Shown here in pieces: positions 15,538 to 20,879 of a stretch of DNA of 20,879 bases (its first letter is position 1; every line of letters begins with the position of its first letter). A program made the translations under genes and the position numbers. The notes under the pieces are model-generated. The model worked only from the letters and a program-made list of their open reading frames with translations, ran no database searches and was not told where the DNA came from. This stretch comes from Rs1 sp034111875 (GTDB taxonomy: Bacteria; Pseudomonadota; Gammaproteobacteria; Pseudomonadales; Balneatricaceae): contig JAWUWK010000072.1 of assembly GCA_034111875.1 (NCBI GenBank), positions 1 to 20,879 of the forward strand, given 5' to 3'.

Positions 15538-15608
15538 GACAAGGCCCGTATATTATTTGTTTATTGCGCAAATCCCAGTCTTGTTTAAACTGCGCCCAAG
15601 CAAGGAAA

Positions 15609-16100
15609 CTAGATTGTTACGCCATTGTTTGGCCGCACTGCTTTCCAATATTTTTGACGCCAATAAACATTATCCAAAGCAGATATTATCACCCCTCTTT
15701 TCTCGGAAACATGCATGAATTTATTACCGCTGAGGATAATTCCGACATGACGAACGCTGCGCGAGGTTTTGAACAACACTAAATCGCCCGCAAGTAATTC
15801 TGATTTTTTAACTTGTACGCCGAGTTTCGCTTGCCCTAGCGTGGTGCGAGGAACATCTAATTCAAACACAGATTGGTAAGCATTTCTGACGAACGCCGAA
15901 CAGTCAATCCCTTTGCGACTGTTACCGCCCAGTCGATAAGGCGTTCCTTTCCAATCAGCGTAATAACTAAGCAAATTCCTTTCTACTTGTTTAAATGGTT
16001 TATGGAATTGGTTTTTTTGTGGTTTAGCAGATTGACTGGCACAGCCAACTAATGTGGCTAACAAAAACCCCAGCAAAGATAGCTTAAAAAAATTGTTCAT
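15609..16100 (-). CDS. NlpC/P60 lipoprotein, MepS/Spr-like peptidoglycan endopeptidase
   Basis: The 163-residue product has a lipoprotein signal peptide: MNNFFKLSLLGFLLATLVGC with the lipobox ending at C20. The mature protein would be anchored in a periplasmic-facing membrane leaflet. The NlpC/P60 cysteine peptidase domain fills the rest, with C67 in GIDCSAFV, H118 in VRHVGIIL and H130 in FMHVS. The spacings of 51 and 12 residues match the catalytic triad of E. coli MepS. Such enzymes cut meso-diaminopimelate-D-alanine cross-links during wall growth. Length is typical. It is a single gene, convergent with the spermidine-synthase-like gene. Confidence 0.9.
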   Translation of the reverse strand: MNNFFKLSLLGFLLATLVGCASQSAKPQKNQFHKPFKQVERNLLSYYADWKGTPYRLGGNSRKGIDCSAFVRNAYQSVFELDVPRTTLGQAKLGVQVKKSELLAGDLVLFKTSRSVRHVGIILSGNKFMHVSEKRGVIISALDNVYWRQKYWKAVRPNNGVTI

Positions 16101-16409
16101 AGTGATTGTCTATATTCTTTTGCACTCATTCTTTAATAAATCCATCAACGCTTGAATAACGGTTTAATCTCAGATGCATTTGTCCAGTGGGTATATGTAG
16201 CGTGAGGCAGCGAACTCTTGTGTGAGTGCACTTTAACCAAACAGCACAGTAGTATAAAAACACTTAAAATAATAGTAGATAGTCTATCTGATCTGTATAA
16301 AACCATTCTTGTAGACACATAATAATATTAAACTAAGCATTTTATTCGACAAATAATTGCCAATTTCTGCTAAAATAATTGATATTTTTCTGATCAGAGA
16401 ATCTTCGTT
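16101..16409. other. divergent intergenic region with short palindrome
   Basis: This ~310-base region separates the divergently read lipoprotein and helicase genes and should contain both promoters. AGATAG-T-CTATCT at 16277-16289 is a perfect odd palindrome and a possible operator. The sequence just before the helicase is very AT-rich, as in cold-inducible leaders, but no specific element is recognised. No gene is seen. Confidence 0.35.
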
Positions 16410-17732
16410 TTGTTTCATGAACTTCAGTTACACCAGCGCCTAGTAAAAGCCCTACAGCACCTAAAATTCGACATGCCCACTAAAGTACAAAGTGCCACTT
16501 TAACCGACACGCTGGCCGGTAAAGATGTACTAGTGACTTCTGAGACAGGCAGTGGTAAAACAGCAGCTTTTTTAATCCCACTGTTAGATCGTTTATTAAC
16601 CACTGAAGCTAACAATCATGGTACTCGCGCGTTAATAATGGCGCCTACTAGAGAGTTGGCATTGCAAGTGCTAAACCACCTGCAAGAACTCGCTCAATTC
16701 ACTTTTATCAAAGGCGACACTGTCTGCGGTGGAGAAGAATTCAAACCTCAAGCCGCACGTTTGAGAAAAAATCCAGATATTTTAATCGCCACACCCGGGC
16801 GTTTAATCGATCATTTAGATAAGGGCACCATAGACTTATCTGATATCGAGGTTCTGATACTTGATGAAGCAGATAGAATGCTTGATATGGGATTCGAAGA
16901 GGATGTCAGTCGTATCATCGATAATTGCCCAGACAGCCGCCAGACTATGTTGTTTTCGGCGACGCTTTCCCATAATCAAGTCCCGGCATTTATGAAGTCC
17001 AGCTTATCTGACCCCACTATTCATACATTGGATAGTCACCGTCAAGCGCATCAAAAAATAATCCACCAAATTATTCCCGCGACTGATGACGCCTTAAAAG
17101 ACAAACAACTTATTTCACTTTTGCACAAGCAAAGCTACGAAAAAGCAATTGTTTTCACCAATACAATTGTTGAAGCTGCAAGACTCAACGGTTATGTGCG
17201 AAGATTTGGCCTAAGAGCAGGCGTCTTACATGGCGACCTCACTCAAGAGCAGCGTAAACATGTGGTCAGTTTATTACAAACTGGCAAGCTATCAATCGTC
17301 ATCGCCACCGATGTTGCGGCCCGCGGTATAGACATTAAAGGTATAGATTTAGTCATTAATAGAGATATGCCCCGCAGCGGAGATGACTACATTCATCGCA
17401 CGGGAAGAACCGCTAGAGCTGGCCAAGAAGGAACGGCAATATCATTGATATCGCCAACCGAATGGAATTTAATGGCCAGTATTGAGCGCTATCTAAAAAC
17501 CAAGTTTGAAAAGATAAAAATTCAAGGACTAGAAGGCAGTTACAGCGGACCCAAAAAGCTAAAATCATCAGGCAAGGCCGCGGGCACTAAAAAGAACAAG
17601 ATAGCGAAGAAACTGGCCACCACTAAAAAAGCTAGTAAGACTAAAAAAGCGAAGCCATCTGCAGCAAAGCCCGCAACTGCCAAAGCTGTTATCTTTGATG
17701 ATGGAACCACACCTTTTAAAAGGAAAAAGTAA
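16410..17732 (+). CDS. DEAD-box ATP-dependent RNA helicase, SrmB-like
   Basis: The 440-residue product has the complete DEAD-box helicase core. It shows the F-x-ELxLxxxLxxAL lead-in and Q motif (TKVQSATL), Walker A SETGSGKT at ~43-50, PTRELALQV, TPGRLIDHL, DEAD at ~152-155, SAT at ~182, HGDLTQEQR, ATDVAARGIDI and HRTGRTARAG at ~329. Residues ~377-440 are a lysine/alanine-rich basic tail that likely binds RNA. SrmB acts in 50S subunit assembly; RhlE and RhlB relatives act elsewhere, and the basic tail alone does not settle which role applies. The start is TTG at 16410, since it is the only start preserving the conserved N-terminal FHELQL; the first in-frame ATG (16473) would cut into the Q-motif region. 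Confidence 0.9.
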   Translation: MFHELQLHQRLVKALQHLKFDMPTKVQSATLTDTLAGKDVLVTSETGSGKTAAFLIPLLDRLLTTEANNHGTRALIMAPTRELALQVLNHLQELAQFTFIKGDTVCGGEEFKPQAARLRKNPDILIATPGRLIDHLDKGTIDLSDIEVLILDEADRMLDMGFEEDVSRIIDNCPDSRQTMLFSATLSHNQVPAFMKSSLSDPTIHTLDSHRQAHQKIIHQIIPATDDALKDKQLISLLHKQSYEKAIVFTNTIVEAARLNGYVRRFGLRAGVLHGDLTQEQRKHVVSLLQTGKLSIVIATDVAARGIDIKGIDLVINRDMPRSGDDYIHRTGRTARAGQEGTAISLISPTEWNLMASIERYLKTKFEKIKIQGLEGSYSGPKKLKSSGKAAGTKKNKIAKKLATTKKASKTKKAKPSAAKPATAKAVIFDDGTTPFKRKK

Positions 17733-17741
17733 TCAACAATC

Positions 17742-17769
17742 AGCACAATTGACTAGGGGCTTTTGTGCT
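17742..17769. terminator. possible terminator between convergent helicase and GGDEF-EAL genes
   Basis: AGCACAA (17742-17748) and TTGTGCT (17763-17769) form a perfect 7-bp stem with a 14-base loop, ten bases after the helicase stop. There is no long T tract on either strand. Position supports a terminator; structure supports it only moderately. Confidence 0.3.
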
Positions 17770-17804
17770 TAACAATTTCAAGGTTTTTCCAAGACACTTT
17801 GCCG

Positions 17805-20033
17805 CTATTCTTGCTCGAACATGTGCTGGTGCAAAAAAGGAATCAATAGGTTGATAGATTTAGGTTCTAACAACCAATTACCCTGTAAATAATCGCAATC
17901 AAGCTCTTTTAAATGCGCGGCGACTTCATCATCCTCTACTCCCTCAGCAACCACAATTTTGCCTAGGGATTTTGCCAGTATCAAGACCACCTCTACTAAC
18001 GTACGATCTTTAGCGTTTGTTTGCATCCCTTGAATCAGACTAGAATCTATTTTTAATATATCAGCCGGATAATTGCGCAGATAATTAATCGCTGAATGCC
18101 CCGTTCCAAAATCATCGATCGCAAACTGAACCCCCATTTTTCGCATTGCAGTCACTACATTCATGCGTACCGATTTTTTGTCCATTAGCAGGGCTTCAGG
18201 TATTTCAAAAATAAACCTATCACCAGTCACGGAGTTTTCTCTGAGTATCCCTTTCCAACGTTCAAACGCACGGTTAGAATAATATTCGCTAATTGAATGG
18301 TTAATGGCAATTTTGATGTTTATATCACTGTCACTAAAGTTTCTTATATCTCGACAAGCCTGGCTAAACGCCCAATTGCCTATCTCCCGAATAGCACCTG
18401 TTTGCTCTGCAACTGTTATAAATTTATCAGGCATCACTAAGCCTTTTTGCGGATGATTCCAGCGAATAAGCGCCTCACATATATCAATTTTCTGACTTTT
18501 TATATTAAGTAGTGGTTGATAGTAAAGTTCAAACTCTCCAGCTTCCAATCCTCTTAATAGGTCTTGATGTATAATCAGATAACTTTCAGCTTGTTCACGC
18601 ATTGTCTCATTAAAAAAGAAATGTCTATTTCTACCCGCTCTTTTGGCCGCATACATTGCCTGATCGGAATGATGCAACAACGCGGGCACATTATCCCCGT
18701 CAATTGGGTACATCGCCACGCCCATACTGACCGTTACAAAGTGTTGCTGACCTGCAAACTCAATTGGCTGTTGCAGCAGCTTTTTTAGTTTTTCAGCCAA
18801 CAAATCAGCTTTAATTACATCATCCACTTCACGGGCAACGAATACAAATTCATCTCCAGATATACGTGCCACTAAATCAGTGCTTTTGGCTGCAAATTCT
18901 AACCTTGATGAAAAAGTGGTGAGTAAAGCATCACCAGCCCCTTGTCCTAATTGGTCATTCATTTTTTTGAAGTTATCTATGTCCATAAAAAGCACCGCGA
19001 AATCAGCTTGATCCTGCTTAGCCTTCTCTATTGTTTCACTCAAGCGCCTAGAAAAATGATAGCGGTTGGGTAACCCAGTGAGCAAATCAAAATTTGCCCG
19101 ATAAGCTCCCGCCTGCACATCGACACTACGCTGCTTATAAATACAAATAACCCGATAGCTTAAAAGAGACAACACTATTGAGAGAACTCCGGCAATTAAC
19201 CAAAAAAATCCATGTATCTGCAAGTCTGAGGGTTTAATCAAGGTTTTAATCACCCACTGTGTATTAGCAACTGCTATCGGCGCGCTGTACACATTTTCGG
19301 GGACTAACAACGTTTGCTCACCGAACTCGAACAACGTCAGGTCAGTCTCTTGTAAGCTAATTGAAAAAGGTAGTCTCTGCTTTTTTTCATTTAGGGCCCT
19401 AGACTTAAAATAGTGCCAAAAGTCTGAAACTAAAGACAGTACACCATTGTCTGGTTCCTCAGCATCCCCGGAAAACAAGCCGCTGTGGAAGGTTAATTTA
19501 GTCACTTTGCCCTCGCGACCCTCAAGAACCATTAATAAATTTTTTGAGCTATCTTTCAGATCGCTAAGAATACTAGGTGCTAGCGTTTCAGACATTAATT
19601 GTTTATTTAGGCCCAATGGGTAAACATTATTTATTTTCCCAGCAGGTGCCCAAGTGACTAAGTCTAAATATGACCATTTTTGTGCAATAGTTTCAGCACT
19701 GTCTCTAAATTGGAGTGAGGTAATTGGTTGATTACGATAAAGTTCACTGCGTAACTCTCGGAGTACTCTTCTGTTTTCATTGACAAATCGTCCTACCTCC
19801 TGACTCAGCTGCAGTGTTTGTTGCATCGCTGCCATGCGGTTATTGGCGGCCTGTGTTTCACTGACACTTGATAAATATAAGCTAGCCAAAAACATGACCA
19901 CTAGACCTATTACCGTCGCAAACATTAATGGCGTATATCTTTTGATTAAAATGTTTTCAATAGCGCTCAGGTCGCCGCTGGACCTCTGCCCCATTTTATC
20001 GCTGCGTATGTATCGACGCTCGTTCACTCGCAT
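17805..20033 (-). CDS. membrane-anchored GGDEF-EAL cyclic-di-GMP enzyme
   Basis: The 742-residue inner-membrane protein combines diguanylate cyclase and phosphodiesterase domains for cyclic-di-GMP turnover. Membrane helices at ~34-56 and ~275-299 enclose a ~215-residue periplasmic sensor region of uncertain type (weakly CHASE-like at VYPLGLNKQ). The GGDEF domain spans ~314-475, with DLLTGLPNR and SGDEF at 392-396; serine replaces the first glycine, a common tolerated variant. The upstream inhibitory RxxD is KSTD (383-386), so product inhibition is probably lost. The EAL domain spans ~490-735 with EALIRW (520), N578, E610, DDFGTG (640-645), K661, E698 and Q717. All expected metal and catalytic residues are there, predicting an active phosphodiesterase. 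A TTCATAAAATG tandem repeat lies upstream. Confidence 0.92.
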   Translation of the reverse strand: MRVNERRYIRSDKMGQRSSGDLSAIENILIKRYTPLMFATVIGLVVMFLASLYLSSVSETQAANNRMAAMQQTLQLSQEVGRFVNENRRVLRELRSELYRNQPITSLQFRDSAETIAQKWSYLDLVTWAPAGKINNVYPLGLNKQLMSETLAPSILSDLKDSSKNLLMVLEGREGKVTKLTFHSGLFSGDAEEPDNGVLSLVSDFWHYFKSRALNEKKQRLPFSISLQETDLTLFEFGEQTLLVPENVYSAPIAVANTQWVIKTLIKPSDLQIHGFFWLIAGVLSIVLSLLSYRVICIYKQRSVDVQAGAYRANFDLLTGLPNRYHFSRRLSETIEKAKQDQADFAVLFMDIDNFKKMNDQLGQGAGDALLTTFSSRLEFAAKSTDLVARISGDEFVFVAREVDDVIKADLLAEKLKKLLQQPIEFAGQQHFVTVSMGVAMYPIDGDNVPALLHHSDQAMYAAKRAGRNRHFFFNETMREQAESYLIIHQDLLRGLEAGEFELYYQPLLNIKSQKIDICEALIRWNHPQKGLVMPDKFITVAEQTGAIREIGNWAFSQACRDIRNFSDSDINIKIAINHSISEYYSNRAFERWKGILRENSVTGDRFIFEIPEALLMDKKSVRMNVVTAMRKMGVQFAIDDFGTGHSAINYLRNYPADILKIDSSLIQGMQTNAKDRTLVEVVLILAKSLGKIVVAEGVEDDEVAAHLKELDCDYLQGNWLLEPKSINLLIPFLHQHMFEQE

Positions 20034-20111
20034 AAGTTTTCTGACTGCCTATAGATAGATAAAATATGTAAAGTTAGTATAGCTCGCATTTTACAAAGTG
20101 GCGAAATTCTA

Positions 20112-20144
20112 TTCATAAAATGTTCATAAAATGATCATAAAAGT
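20112..20144. repeat. three tandem 11-bp repeats upstream of the GGDEF-EAL gene
   Basis: TTCATAAAATG occurs twice exactly in direct tandem (20112-20122, 20123-20133), then once imperfectly (20134-20144, ATCATAAAAGT). The block lies ~80-110 bases before the minus-strand ATG, in the promoter region. An 11-bp period is close to one helical turn, so a protein could bind the copies on one face of the DNA. Function is inference. Confidence 0.7.
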
Positions 20145-20669
20145 TTATTTAGATTAGTTAGACGTTAAATTAGAAGTTATTACCCCAACAATGTTTAGGC
20201 CAACAATGCGAGCACTGCAGCGGTATCAATGCCAAAGCCTTCATATACCTACTACACAGGATGATTATGTTAGGCGATTAATGGTTATCATGTGTTTAGA
20301 TCTTGGAAATCGGCGTATGCAATTAACAAAAAATACGAATAGCCTAGACACTCAGCAATGTAACCTATGTCAACGCTTAGAGTACTCACCATTTAGTGCG
20401 CATATTGGATCGCTAAGCATTTACAGGAGAAATTTAAGGGCTTATTCACGACTGGCTTCAATACTTTGGTTTAAGTACTGATAACAAATAATCATAAATC
20501 GGCATGAATTATGGGTTAAATGCAAGCTTGAAGAGGTGAGGTAAAAGGGAACAAAAGCTAATATCTATTTACATGAGACCTTTTCACGATGACTACGCTC
20601 AGTAATAACTCAAGTTTTCGGGATTCAAATAAAGAACAAAAGTGAAAGTAAGTAGTTGATATTAAATAA
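20145..20669. other. gene-free stretch before the insertion sequence
   Basis: About 525 bases without a convincing gene. A 96-codon plus-strand frame (20191-20481) exists, but it has no Shine-Dalgarno, no recognisable domain and an irregular composition. A segment at 20560-20640 is of unknown origin and may be a remnant of an older mobile element. Confidence 0.35.
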
Positions 20670-20736
20670 TTTGATGCCTCTTTGTAGTATAATATTTGTT
20701 GTCTAGACAAAACAAAATACCACAAGAGACATCAAA
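20670..20736 (+). promoter_or_regulatory. inverted repeat and palindrome in the transposase leader
   Basis: TTTGATGCCTCTTTGT (20670-20685) pairs with ACAAGAGACATCAAA (20722-20736), with one mismatch and one bulged base. The right arm holds the AAGAGA ribosome-binding site and touches the transposase ATG. Between them is the perfect palindrome TTGTCTAGACAA (20699-20710), and TATAAT at 20688-20693 may be a -10 box. A long read-through transcript would fold and mask the start, a protection known for several insertion sequences. The left arm may also be near the element's terminal repeat. Confidence 0.5.
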
Positions 20737-20879
20737 TGAATTCTGCCATAAAGACTTCTGTTTTGCCATCGCTTACGGCTGATTACCTCAGTCAACCTAA
20801 CGTCAATATTGATAATACTTTTAACGCTGCTTGGAAGCGCCTTGGTTTTAAAAGCATGCTACTTCAAGCCAAGTTTCAT
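20736..20879 (+). CDS. probable insertion-sequence transposase, N-terminal part
   Basis: The frame is open from ATG 20736 to the window edge (48 codons): MNSAIKTSVLPSLTADYL... followed by NTFNAAWKRLGFKSMLLQAKFH. This style of N terminus is familiar from DDE transposases of IS4-like elements in gammaproteobacteria; the catalytic region lies beyond the window. The leader's inverted repeat and the gene-free flank support a mobile element. Family assignment is tentative and the right end cannot be seen. Confidence 0.5.
   Translation, partial: MNSAIKTSVLPSLTADYLSQPNVNIDNTFNAAWKRLGFKSMLLQAKFH

Noticed and set aside
16120..16227. TGCACTCA / TGAGTGCA inverted pair ~100 bases apart
   Set aside because: Only eight bases with wide separation; expected by chance in a search of this length.
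20191..20481. 96-codon plus-strand frame in the right intergenic region
   Set aside because: No ribosome-binding site, no recognisable domain or membrane segment, and an irregular composition; kept only as a remark.

Overview
The window looks like a chromosomal segment of a gammaproteobacterium related to the Pseudomonadales/Cellvibrionales, probably free-living or aquatic. The evidence is a lysine-biosynthesis cluster ordered dapC - ArsC/Spx-like gene - dapD - dapE with the long (344-residue) DapD. Other typical gammaproteobacterial genes are present: an RlmA-type rRNA methyltransferase, a YfbR-type HD hydrolase, a MepS-like NlpC/P60 lipoprotein, a DEAD-box helicase and a GGDEF-EAL protein. 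Base composition is moderately AT-rich. The species cannot be named from this sequence alone.

Left part (1-4315). A possible gene tail and a 17-codon micro-ORF lead into a strong hairpin whose right arm contains the stop codon of a convergent minus-strand gene. That gene encodes an unusual MFS transporter with a ~410-residue soluble repeat domain fused to its C terminus. A ~530-base gene-free stretch separates it from a site-2-protease-type (M50) membrane metalloprotease.

Central part (4420-9509). A plus-strand cluster runs dapC, yffB-like, dapD, dapE, rlmA and a small two-helix membrane protein. DapD, DapC and DapE carry out three consecutive steps of the succinylase route to diaminopimelate and lysine. 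The gaps dapC/yffB and dapE/rlmA are one base each, so these pairs are almost certainly co-transcribed.

Accessory part (9810-12900, minus strand). A period-8 simple-repeat array overlaps the end of a second MFS transporter gene. Then come a diverged repeat copy, an arsH gene broken by one in-frame stop codon, an arsR repressor gene, and a second copy of the same repeat. A matching 16-base palindrome lies upstream of both arsR and arsH. This looks like a decaying arsenic-response locus bracketed by repeats, with no arsenite pump or arsenate reductase in the window.

Right part (12909-20879). A coupled HD-hydrolase/alpha-beta-hydrolase pair (minus) is followed by a spermidine-synthase-like gene (plus) behind a perfect 16-base inverted repeat. 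Next are an NlpC/P60 lipoprotein (minus), an SrmB-like DEAD-box helicase (plus) and a membrane-anchored GGDEF-EAL protein (minus). After ~630 bases without a convincing gene the window ends inside what looks like the 5' end of an insertion-sequence transposase, preceded by an inverted repeat that could mask its ribosome-binding site. No rRNA, tRNA or CRISPR array was recognised. I found no clearly new multi-gene system. The most unusual items are the MFS-repeat fusion, the broken but operator-linked ars locus between repeats, and the hairpin and simple-repeat structures.
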